Shown here piece by piece: positions 52,417 to 60,073 of a DNA stretch of 64,000 nt. The translations under genes were made by a program, and so were the position numbers. The notes beneath the pieces are model-generated. The model was not told where the DNA came from. It did not search any database and was given only the letters and a program-made list of their open reading frames with translations. How positions within the stretch are numbered: position 1 is the first letter of the stretch; every line of letters starts with the position of its first letter. Origin of the DNA: Pseudomonadota bacterium. GTDB taxonomy: Bacteria > Pseudomonadota > Alphaproteobacteria > Rhizobiales > Devosiaceae. The stretch lies in NCBI GenBank assembly GCA_023393475.1, contig JAEWLC010000043.1:1-64000 (forward strand). The letters run 5' to 3'.

Positions 52417-55059
52417 TTAACTGCTCAGGGTCCGCTCGAGGATATCCGCCGTGTTTCGGCTGAGCGAGCCTGATTCCTGCAGCGATTTCAGCGCCTTCTC
52501 CGCTTCGGCGCGACGACGGGGTTCATAGCTGCGCCACACGCGGAACGCGGTCAGCACGCGCGCCGCCACCTGCGGGTTGCGTTTGTCGACGTCGCCCACG
52601 AACTCGGCGAGGAAGCGGAAGCCCGCACCGTCGGCCCGCCCGAACTGGGTTGGGTTGTTCATGCCGAAGGTGGCGGTGAGCGCCCGCAGCCGGTTCGGGT
52701 TGTTGAGCGGGAAGCCCGGCGCGGCGAGGATGGCCTTCATCCGGTCGACCACGCCGTCGTCACCGGCAAGCGCATTGAGCGACAGCCACTTGTCGAGGAC
52801 GAGCGGATCGGCGGTGAAGCGGTCGCGGAAGTCGTCGAGCAGGCCCTGTGAATCGGCGGTCCACACGGCGACGAACGTGCCGAGCGCCGCAAGTCGATCG
52901 GTCATGTTGAGCGCGCGGGTGTACTGCTCGCGAGCGAGCTTCGCCGCGTCGGTTGCGCCGCCCTGGACGAGCAGGCTCAGCGCCGTGTTCTTCATCGAAC
53001 GCCGGCCGGTCTGCTGGAAGTCGGGCGAGTAGGCGAGGCGGCTGTCGTTGACGAGGTAGATCTTCTCGAGCGCCGATGCGAGCCGCGCGACGAGCGCTTC
53101 GATCAGCCGCTTCCGCACGGCGTGGATCGCGTCGGGGTCGACGTTCTCGCCGATCTGCCGCGCGATGGCCAGTTCGTTGGGGAGGTTCAGCGCCAGCGCC
53201 TTGTAGGCGGGGTCGAGCTCCTTCGAGTTGAGCGTCTCTTCCAGCGCTTCGGCCAGCGCCCCCACCTGCGCGTCGCTCCACGCCTTGCCGGCGACGGCGT
53301 CGACCAGCAGCTTCATGGCCACGTCCTGCAGCGCCTGCCAGCGATTGAACGGATCGCTGTCGTGGCGCGCGAGGAAGAGCTGGTCGGCTTCGGTGGCATT
53401 GGTGGTGAGTTTCACCGGGGCCGAGAACCCGCGCAGCAGCGACGGCACCGGCTTGTTCGGCACCCCCGTGAAGGTGACGGTCGCCTGTGCCTTGTCGAGG
53501 ACGATCAGATCGTCGCGGACGTCGGCGCCCGACACCGCGGCCCAGCTCATCGGGCTGCCGTTCGGGCCGATGAGCCCGAACTGGATCGGCAGTACCAGCG
53601 GTTGCTTGTCCGGCTGGCCGGGCGTCGGTGGGTTGGTCTGGGTCAGCTCGAGAGCATAGGTCTGGCTCGCAGCATCGTAGCGGTCGGTGATGTCGAGCTC
53701 GGGCGTGCCGGCCTGCAGATACCACTGCTGGAAATGCTGCAGGTTGTGCCCCGACGAATCCTCGAACACCTTGATGAAGGCCTCGATAGTCGTTGCCTCG
53801 CCGTCATGGCGCTCGAAATAGAGGTCCATCGCCTTGCGGAAGCCGGCTTCGCCGAGGAGCGTTGCCAGCATGCGAACCACCTCGGCGCCCTTCTCGTAGA
53901 CGGTCGCCGTGTAGAAGTTGTTGATCTCCTTGTAGCGGTCCGGCCGCGGCGGATGCGACAGCGGGCCGCCATCCTCGGGGAACTGCGTCTGGCGCAGCTG
54001 CTTCACATCCTCGATGCGGTTCACCGGGCGCGAGCGCTCGTCCATCGAGAATTCCTGGTCGCGATAGACGGTGAGGCCTTCCTTGAGGCAGAGCTGGAAC
54101 CAGTCGCGGCAGGTGATGCGGTCACCGGTCCAGTTATGGAAGTACTCGTGCGCGATGACGCTTTCGATGTTGATGTAGTCGGCATCGGTCGCCGTCTCGG
54201 GCTTCGCAAACACCAGCTTGTCGTTGAAGATGTTGAGGCCCTTGTTCTCCATCGCGCCGAAGTTGAAATCGCTGACGGCGACGATGTTGAAGATGTCGAG
54301 ATCGTACTCCCGGCCGAACCGGCGCTCATCCCAGGCCATCGAGCGCTTCAGCGAGTCCATGGCGTAGAGGCACTCGTCCTCCTTGCCATGCGTGCAGTAG
54401 ATGCCGAGCGCCACCTTGCGTCCCGACGAGGTGGTGAAGCTGTCGTGGATCGAGCCGAGATCGCCGGCCACCATGGCGAAGAGATAGGCCGGCTTCGGGA
54501 ACGGATCTTCCCACACCGCGAAGTGCTGGCCGTTGGCGAGGTCGCCCTGCTCGACGAGGTTGCCGTTCGCCAGCAGCACCGGAGCCAACGCCTTGTCGGC
54601 CTGCATCCGCACCTTGAACAGCGACAGCACGTCCGGCCGGTCGAGATAGTAGGTGATCCGGCGGAACCCCTCGGGCTCGCACTGGGTGCACCAGGTGCCG
54701 CTCGAGCGGTAAAAGCCCATCAGCTTGATGTTCTTTTCCGGCTCCAGCGCGACCTCCGTTTCCAGCACGAAGCGCTTGGTCGGCGGCTGATGCACGGTCA
54801 GCGTTTCGGGCGTCGCCTCGTAGGCGGTCAGCGCCAGCGGCAGGCCGTCGATGGCGATCGAGCGCAGCGCCAGCGTTTCGGCGCCGTCCAGAACCAGCGG
54901 CGTTCCGGGCGCGGTACCCTCGCGCGGCACCAGCGTCAGGAAGGCCCTGACAGTCGAAGTATCGGGCGCAATCCCAACTTCCAGCTCGACTTTTTCGACG
55001 GAGTACGGGGTCTCCGCGTAGTCCTTGAGGAAGATCGTTTCTTCGTTCTCGCCGCGCAT
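52417..55059 (-). CDS. pepN: Aminopeptidase N
   Basis: This M1 zinc metalloprotease removes N-terminal residues from peptides in the cytosol. The 880-residue protein has the exopeptidase motif GAMENKGLNIFN and the zinc site HEYFH (304-308) with E327 18 residues later in LKEGLTVYRD. Length and layout match bacterial PepN of the alpha and gamma type. GGAG is 6 bases before the ATG at 55059; an adjacent TTG could be an alternative. It stands alone. Confidence 0.95.
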   Translation of the reverse strand: MRGENEETIFLKDYAETPYSVEKVELEVGIAPDTSTVRAFLTLVPREGTAPGTPLVLDGAETLALRSIAIDGLPLALTAYEATPETLTVHQPPTKRFVLETEVALEPEKNIKLMGFYRSSGTWCTQCEPEGFRRITYYLDRPDVLSLFKVRMQADKALAPVLLANGNLVEQGDLANGQHFAVWEDPFPKPAYLFAMVAGDLGSIHDSFTTSSGRKVALGIYCTHGKEDECLYAMDSLKRSMAWDERRFGREYDLDIFNIVAVSDFNFGAMENKGLNIFNDKLVFAKPETATDADYINIESVIAHEYFHNWTGDRITCRDWFQLCLKEGLTVYRDQEFSMDERSRPVNRIEDVKQLRQTQFPEDGGPLSHPPRPDRYKEINNFYTATVYEKGAEVVRMLATLLGEAGFRKAMDLYFERHDGEATTIEAFIKVFEDSSGHNLQHFQQWYLQAGTPELDITDRYDAASQTYALELTQTNPPTPGQPDKQPLVLPIQFGLIGPNGSPMSWAAVSGADVRDDLIVLDKAQATVTFTGVPNKPVPSLLRGFSAPVKLTTNATEADQLFLARHDSDPFNRWQALQDVAMKLLVDAVAGKAWSDAQVGALAEALEETLNSKELDPAYKALALNLPNELAIARQIGENVDPDAIHAVRKRLIEALVARLASALEKIYLVNDSRLAYSPDFQQTGRRSMKNTALSLLVQGGATDAAKLAREQYTRALNMTDRLAALGTFVAVWTADSQGLLDDFRDRFTADPLVLDKWLSLNALAGDDGVVDRMKAILAAPGFPLNNPNRLRALTATFGMNNPTQFGRADGAGFRFLAEFVGDVDKRNPQVAARVLTAFRVWRSYEPRRRAEAEKALKSLQESGSLSRNTADILERTLSS

Positions 55060-55375
55060 CAAATGCTCCGCAACATCAACTCGTTAACCAACTGTGGCGC
55101 GCTCGCAACAGCCGAATCCTAGCCTTAGTGTATTCTGTGCGGCTGACAACCAGCCATTTACGACATGATCCTAGCCGAACAGGGCGGCAATTGGATCACG
55201 GTCCGGCTGGCCGTCGGCGCGCACCTCCGGAGGGTTCACATACCCGTCGCGTGCGCCATTCAAAGCGATAATGAGGGTTGGCCCTCGGTTGGCAAGAGCC
55301 GCTTGACCTCAACCTAGGTTGAGGCCGTAGCCGTGCCGCCACTGAGCGTGACCGACGGTTGAGGGAGAGACGGCA
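55060..55375. other. Divergent intergenic region between pepN and the ABC exporter
   Basis: The 316 bases hold the pepN promoter region on the left and the MerR/SoxR-type promoter of the ABC exporter on the right. I see no gene. The central part (55140-55290) shows no strong repeat. Confidence 0.55.
55303..55333 (+). promoter_or_regulatory. SoxR/MerR-type operator-promoter of the ABC exporter
   Basis: CCTCAACCTAGGTTGAGG (55307-55324) is a perfect 18-base palindrome. Its outer arms CCTCAA / TTGAGG equal those of the SoxR box (CCTCAAGTTAACTTGAGG). It overlaps TTGACC (55303-55308), and a weak -10 TAGCCG (55328-55333) follows after 19 bases, the lengthened spacing typical for MerR-family activators. 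The first ABC gene starts 43 bases downstream. The regulator gene is not in the window. Confidence 0.65.
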
Positions 55376-57238
55376 ATGTTAGGTCCTGTGTTCAAGTGGT
55401 TCGAGGACCGACTGAACCCATATCCACTGGGTGAGCCCGAGCAGCCGCCCAAGGGGCTAGTGGCGTTCTGCTTGCATTACTGCAAGGGCGCCAAGCGCTG
55501 GCTGATCGCCATGGCGCTGCTAGGCGCCGGCGTGGCGCTGGGCGAGATCATGCTGTTCAGCTTCATGGGCTCGATCATCGATTGGCTCGGCACCGCCGAC
55601 AAGGCGACCTTCCTTCAGACAGAAGGCTGGAAGCTCGGGCTGATGGCGCTCGTGCTGCTGCTGATCCTGCCTGCCATGCAGATCACCGACACGTTCATCA
55701 TCCACCAGACGCTGATCGGCAACCTGCCGCAGCGCATCCGCTGGATGGCGCACCGGTACCTGCTGCGCCAGTCGATGAGCTACTTCCAGGACGAGTTTGC
55801 CGGCCGCATCGGCGCCAAGCTGATGCAGACCGCGCTCGCCGTGCGCGAAGTGGTGATGAAGCTGCTCGACGTCACCGTGTTCGTGGTCGTCTATTTCGCC
55901 GGCGCGGTTGTGCTGGCGGCGATGAGCGATCCGTGGCTCGCCGTGCCGTTCCTCGTCTGGCTCGCGCTCTATGTGTCGCTGCTCTGCTACTGGGTGCCCA
56001 AGCTCGGCAAGGTCGCCGAAGTGCAGGCCGACGCCCGCTCGCTGATGACCGGCCGCATCGTCGACAGCTACACCAACATCGCGACGGTGAAGCTCTTCTC
56101 GCACTCGCATCGCGAGGAAGCCTATGCGCACGAGGCCATGGATCAGTTCATGGGTACCGTGCACAAGCAGATGCGGATGTTCGCGCTGCTGCAGATCGTC
56201 ATCCCGCTGATGAACAACGTGCTGCTGTTCTCGGTGATCGCGGTCGGCATCAACCAGTGGCTCAACGGCTCGATGACGCCGGGCGCCATCGCCGTCGCCA
56301 GCGCGCTGGTGCTGCGCTTCCAGGGCATGAGCCAGTGGGTCATGTGGGAGATGTCGCAGCTGTTCGAGAACATCGGCATCGTCCGCGACGGCATCAACTC
56401 GATCTCGCTGCCGCGCGTCGTCGCCGACAAGCCGGGTGCCAAACCGCTCGGCAAGGTGACGGGCGATATCAAGTTCGACGATGTGAGCTTCCACTACGGC
56501 AAGGCGTCGGGTGTGATCGAGCACCTCAACCTCGAGATCAAGCCGGGCGAGAAGATCGGCCTCGTCGGCCGCTCCGGCGCCGGCAAGTCGACCATCGTCA
56601 ACCTGCTGCTCCGCTTCTACGACCGCGAGGGCGGGGTGATCTCGATCGACGGCACCGACATCGGCGAAGTGCAGCAGGATACGCTGCGTGAGCAGATCGG
56701 CGTCGTGACCCAGGATACCTCGCTCCTGCATCGCTCGGTGCGCGAGAACATCCTCTACGGCCGCCCCGATGCGAGCGAAGAGGAAATGCTGGCGGCCGCG
56801 CGGCTCGCCGAGGCGGATGGCTTCATCCAGGGCCTCGTCGACCACAAGGGACGCACCGGCTACGACGCCCATGTGGGCGAGCGCGGCGTGAAGCTTTCCG
56901 GTGGCCAGCGCCAGCGCATAGCCATCGCCCGCGTGCTGCTGAAGAACGCCCCGATCCTCGTCCTCGACGAGGCGACCTCGGCGCTCGACAGCGAGGTCGA
57001 GGCGGCGATCCAGGGCCAGCTCAACCGGCTGATGGACAGCAAGACCGTGATCGCCATTGCGCACCGCCTCTCGACCATCGCCGCCATGGACCGGCTGGTG
57101 GTGATCGAGCAGGGCAAGATCATCGAGCAGGGCACGCATGCCGAGCTCATCGCGCTCGACGGCACCTATGCCAAGCTCTGGAACCGCCAGTCCGGCGGCT
57201 TCCTCGAGCCCGACGTCCAGGAGGAGGCGGCGGAGTGA
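55376..57238 (+). CDS. ABC exporter half-transporter (ABCB-type), first of three
   Basis: This ABC half-exporter fuses six membrane helices (about 40-330) to a nucleotide-binding domain (about 365-600). The 620-residue protein has Walker A GRSGAGKST (about 398-406), signature LSGGQRQRIAIAR (about 507), Walker B ILVLDEATSALD (about 526-537) and the H-loop in IAHRLSTIAAMDR. Multidrug or lipid export is the family role. GGGAG lies before the ATG. It probably pairs with the second gene (57438), which follows after 199 bases. It lies behind the SoxR-like operator. Confidence 0.92.
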   Translation: MLGPVFKWFEDRLNPYPLGEPEQPPKGLVAFCLHYCKGAKRWLIAMALLGAGVALGEIMLFSFMGSIIDWLGTADKATFLQTEGWKLGLMALVLLLILPAMQITDTFIIHQTLIGNLPQRIRWMAHRYLLRQSMSYFQDEFAGRIGAKLMQTALAVREVVMKLLDVTVFVVVYFAGAVVLAAMSDPWLAVPFLVWLALYVSLLCYWVPKLGKVAEVQADARSLMTGRIVDSYTNIATVKLFSHSHREEAYAHEAMDQFMGTVHKQMRMFALLQIVIPLMNNVLLFSVIAVGINQWLNGSMTPGAIAVASALVLRFQGMSQWVMWEMSQLFENIGIVRDGINSISLPRVVADKPGAKPLGKVTGDIKFDDVSFHYGKASGVIEHLNLEIKPGEKIGLVGRSGAGKSTIVNLLLRFYDREGGVISIDGTDIGEVQQDTLREQIGVVTQDTSLLHRSVRENILYGRPDASEEEMLAAARLAEADGFIQGLVDHKGRTGYDAHVGERGVKLSGGQRQRIAIARVLLKNAPILVLDEATSALDSEVEAAIQGQLNRLMDSKTVIAIAHRLSTIAAMDRLVVIEQGKIIEQGTHAELIALDGTYAKLWNRQSGGFLEPDVQEEAAE

Positions 57239-57298
57239 TGAACTCCGCGCACCGCCTTTTAGGAGAGACTGCACTTCAACCATCCCAAGGAGGGACAG

Positions 57299-57397
57299 AT
57301 GGATACGCCCAACAATCGAATTAAGGCCCGCGCTACGGCACCCCAGTCGCTTCGTTCGAAACTGAAACGAAAACAATCCATTGGAGCCCTCACCTGA
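57299..57397 (+). CDS. Small ORF of 32 codons with a strong ribosome site
   Basis: AAGGAGG ends about 6 bases before the ATG at 57299. The frame (MDTPNNRIKARATAPQSLRS, then a KLKRKQ stretch) ends with TGA at 57395-57397. The peptide is basic, without a membrane segment, and is not similar to anything I recognise. It lies between two ABC half-exporter genes and ends 40 bases before the second. It could be a leader peptide that controls translation or transcription of the second gene, or a small protein partner of the exporter. Coding status is predicted from the ribosome site only. Confidence 0.5.
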   Translation: MDTPNNRIKARATAPQSLRSKLKRKQSIGALT

Positions 57398-57437
57398 CTC
57401 ACGTAGTCGGATAGGGGCTCGGACAAATGAGTTCAAA

Positions 57438-59303
57438 ATGCTCAACCGAGTCATTGCCTGGTTCGACGCCCGCTACAAACCCGTAGCGCTGGCTGAGGAC
57501 ACCCGTCCCCCTCAGGGGGTGCGCGCCTACACTCTCTACTTCGCCAAACAGTTCCGCAGCGCCTTCGGGCTGCGCATGATACTGGTCACCATCGGCTCGA
57601 TCGCCGATGCGATGATGCCGATCTTCGTCGGTGTCGTCGTCGGCCTGCTGGCCACCACGCCGCCCGGACAGATGTTCGAGCTGCATTGGCAGACGTTCCT
57701 GTGGATGATCCTGGTGATCGCCGTGATCCGGCCGATCACCTTCGTGCTCGATACCCTCGTGCGCAACCACTCGATCGTGCCCAACCTCGTCAACATCGTA
57801 CGCTGGCAGAGCCACTGGCACGTCATCCGGCAGAGCTGGACCTTCTTCCAGAACGACTTTGCCGGTCGCATCGCCAACAAGATCATGCAGGCTGGCGAAA
57901 GCGTCGAGATGTCGATCAACATGACAATCGACGCCGTCTGGTACGCCGCGATCTTCGTGATCGTCGCCATCATCGTGATGGCGGGGCTCGACTGGATGCT
58001 GCTGGTGCCGATCGTCGTGTGGCTGGTCCTCTACGGGATCCTGTTCACCATCGTGATGCCGCTCATCGCCAAGCACTCCGAGGACCTCTCGGAGGCGAAG
58101 TCGGTGGTCACAGGCCGCATCGTCGACAGCTACACCAACATCCACACCCTCAAGACCTTCTCGACCGATGGGCACGAGGACGCCTATGTCGCGGAGTCGG
58201 TGGAGGGGCACGCCAGGGAGTTCAGCAAGCTCATGCGCGTGTTCACCTACATGTGGTCGACACTGTTCCTGCTCAATGCGGGCCTGGTGATCTCGATCGC
58301 GTGGATAGCGCTTGCGGGCTGGAATGCCGGGACCCTGAGTGCCGCGGCGGTGGCCACGGCGATCCCGTTTGCGTTGCAGATCATGAACATGTCGGGCTGG
58401 ATCCTCGACGCCGGCTCGCAGATCTTCCGCCAGATCGGCACCACCCAGGACTCGATGGAGACCATCGCCCAGCCTATCGCCATGCTCGATCCCCCGACTG
58501 CCCCCAAGCTCGTCGTCCGCGAAGGCGGCATCGAGTTCAAGGATGTCAGCTTCAGCTACTGGCGAGGCAAGGAAGGCTCGGTGATGGAGAATCTCAATCT
58601 CCACATCAAGCCAGGCGAGAAGGTGGGTCTTGTCGGTCGCTCCGGCTCCGGCAAGTCCACAATGGTCAACCTGATGCTGCGTCTGTTCGACGTGGAGTCC
58701 GGTTCGATCCTGATCGACGGGCAGGACGTTCGCGACGTGACGCAGGAAAGCGTGCGCGCCGCGATCGGCCTCGTCAGCCAGGATACCTCCCTGCTGCATC
58801 GCTCGGTCCGCGAGAACATCAAGTACGGCCGCCAGTCCGCGACCGATGAGCAGATGATCCTCGCGGCCGAGCAGGCCAAGGTGGCCGACGTCATCGGCGG
58901 GCTCGTCGATCCCAAGGGGCATCGCGGTTACGACGCCCATGTCGGCGAGCGTGGCGTGAAGCTCTCGGGCGGCCAGCGGCAGCGCGTCGCCATCGCCCGG
59001 GTGCTCCTGAAAGACGCCCCGATCCTCGTGCTGGACGAGGCGACGTCCGCCCTCGACAGCGAGGTCGAGGCGGCGATCCAGGAGCAACTGGTGTCGCTGA
59101 TGCACGGCAAGACGGTGATCGCCATCGCCCACCGTCTCTCGACCATCGCCGCCATGGATCGGCTGGTGGTGCTCGAGAAGGGCCAGATCGTCGAGGAAGG
59201 CACCCATGCCGAGCTCCTGGCCCGCGGCGGACACTACGCCCACCTGTGGGAACGCCAATCCGGCGGCTTCCTCGATGTAAAGGCCGAAGAAGCGGCGGAG
59301 TAA
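57438..59303 (+). CDS. ABC exporter half-transporter, second of three
   Basis: The 621-residue protein has the same layout as the first half-exporter: six membrane helices (about 45-330) and an NBD with Walker A GRSGSGKST (about 400-408), signature LSGGQRQRVAIAR and Walker B ILVLDEATSALD. It likely forms a heterodimer with the first protein. The ATG at 57438 gives the family-like N-terminus MLNRVIAWF; no clear SD is seen. A frame from 57381 overlaps the small ORF. It ends with a terminator at 59310. Confidence 0.92.
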   Translation: MLNRVIAWFDARYKPVALAEDTRPPQGVRAYTLYFAKQFRSAFGLRMILVTIGSIADAMMPIFVGVVVGLLATTPPGQMFELHWQTFLWMILVIAVIRPITFVLDTLVRNHSIVPNLVNIVRWQSHWHVIRQSWTFFQNDFAGRIANKIMQAGESVEMSINMTIDAVWYAAIFVIVAIIVMAGLDWMLLVPIVVWLVLYGILFTIVMPLIAKHSEDLSEAKSVVTGRIVDSYTNIHTLKTFSTDGHEDAYVAESVEGHAREFSKLMRVFTYMWSTLFLLNAGLVISIAWIALAGWNAGTLSAAAVATAIPFALQIMNMSGWILDAGSQIFRQIGTTQDSMETIAQPIAMLDPPTAPKLVVREGGIEFKDVSFSYWRGKEGSVMENLNLHIKPGEKVGLVGRSGSGKSTMVNLMLRLFDVESGSILIDGQDVRDVTQESVRAAIGLVSQDTSLLHRSVRENIKYGRQSATDEQMILAAEQAKVADVIGGLVDPKGHRGYDAHVGERGVKLSGGQRQRVAIARVLLKDAPILVLDEATSALDSEVEAAIQEQLVSLMHGKTVIAIAHRLSTIAAMDRLVVLEKGQIVEEGTHAELLARGGHYAHLWERQSGGFLDVKAEEAAE

Positions 59304-59309
59304 ATTCGG

Positions 59310-59340
59310 GGGCGGGCCGAAAGGTCCGCCCTTCGTTTGC
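59310..59340 (+). terminator. Rho-independent terminator after the second ABC gene
   Basis: The stem GGGCGGGCC / GGTCCGCCC (one G-U pair) with a GAAA loop is followed by TTCGTTTGC. It separates the two-gene exporter unit from the toxin-antitoxin locus. Confidence 0.7.
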
Positions 59341-59354
59341 AGCCGGACAAAGTG

Positions 59355-59391
59355 TGTAGCTGTTGACTACATTGTAGTCATCGGCTACATC
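59355..59391 (+). promoter_or_regulatory. Toxin-antitoxin operator with embedded promoter
   Basis: The inner palindrome TGACTACA-T-TGTAGTCA (59364-59380) is flanked by a second inverted pair, TGTAGC (59355-59360) and GCTACA (59384-59389). TTGACT (59363-59368), 17 bases and TACATC (59386-59391) form a promoter inside it. The transcription start would be near 59398, which is the toxin start codon. Autorepression by the antitoxin (with toxin) is inferred. Confidence 0.75.
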
Positions 59392-59397
59392 TGCGCG

Positions 59398-59646
59398 GTG
59401 AAGCAGATTTCCTATACAAAGGCTGCTGTGAGATCGCTTCGAAGAATGCCTGCGAACACGGCCGCGAGGATCAGGTCGAAGATCGAGGCCTATGCTGCCG
59501 ACCCTGCTTCCCAAGCCAACAACGTCAAGGCACTGCAGGGGCGCACCGGCATCCGGCTTCGTGTTGGGGATTGGCGGGTCATCATGGAGGACGGCGTTGT
59601 GCTGGCGGTCCTCGATGTCGGGCCACGTGGCGGGATCTATGACTGA
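59398..59646 (+). CDS. RelE/ParE-type toxin
   Basis: This is an 82-residue RelE/ParE superfamily toxin; members cut ribosome-bound mRNA or poison gyrase. Motifs: ISYTKAAVRSLRRMPANTAA, NVKALQGRTGIRLRVGDWRV and the end LAVLDVGPRGGIYD, which is a common RelE subgroup end. The start is GTG at 59398. Because the promoter -10 ends at 59391, the message would be leaderless. It comes before the antitoxin (toxin-first order). Confidence 0.86.
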   Translation: MKQISYTKAAVRSLRRMPANTAARIRSKIEAYAADPASQANNVKALQGRTGIRLRVGDWRVIMEDGVVLAVLDVGPRGGIYD

Positions 59647-59657
59647 GGAGACGTGCG

Positions 59658-59999
59658 ATGAATGAGATGGTCACCATCACTCGCGAGGAGTACCAGCGCC
59701 TTGTGGCGGCAGCCGAGGAACTGGCCGACATTGCTGCCTATGACCGTGCCACCGCGGCGCTGACGTCTGGCGATGAGGAACTCGTCCCCTCCGAATATGC
59801 CGACCGGCTGATCGCAGGCGAAAGCCCCGTCAGGGTCTATCGGGATCTGCGTGGCATGACGCAGGTCTCCCTGTCCGAGGCCTCTGGCGTCAACCGCGTG
59901 CAGATCGCTAATATCGAGTCCGGCGCCAAGCGTGGGTCCATAGACACGCTGCGCAAGCTGGCATACGCCCTCCGGGTAACGCTGGACGATCTGGCCTGA
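59658..59999 (+). CDS. Xre/HTH-type antitoxin
   Basis: The 113-residue protein has an N-terminal toxin-binding helix part (1-45; MVTITREEYQRLVAAAEELA) and a C-terminal Xre-type helix-turn-helix (about 55-110; MTQVSLSEASGVNRVQIANI). It starts 11 bases after the toxin stop. By analogy to HigA/RelB-type Xre antitoxins it neutralises the toxin and binds the upstream palindromes (inference). Confidence 0.86.
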   Translation: MNEMVTITREEYQRLVAAAEELADIAAYDRATAALTSGDEELVPSEYADRLIAGESPVRVYRDLRGMTQVSLSEASGVNRVQIANIESGAKRGSIDTLRKLAYALRVTLDDLA

Positions 60000-60054
60000 C
60001 CGGGCCCACCTTTCCCCGATTTCACGTTTGCCTCGGAACGATCCAAGCTATTGA

Positions 60055-60071
60055 GTGTTCGGCGAGAACAC
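60055..60071 (+). promoter_or_regulatory. Hairpin directly before the third ABC gene
   Basis: GTGTTC-GGCGA-GAACAC is a perfect 6-bp inverted repeat that ends 2 bases before the ATG at 60074, where a ribosome site would be expected. It may hinder translation or serve as a protein site. Function is open. Confidence 0.35.
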
Positions 60072-60073
60072 CC

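Noticed and set aside
55520..59258. Long minus-strand frames opposite the ABC genes
   Set aside because: Their products are repetitive (HDRDHREQQH-like) and mirror the conserved ATPase motifs of the sense strand.
60055..60071. Hairpin before the third ABC gene as a LexA site
   Set aside because: GTTC-N5-GAAC has the wrong spacing and orientation for the alphaproteobacterial GTTC-N7-GTTC and the wrong form for GAAC-N4-GTTC.
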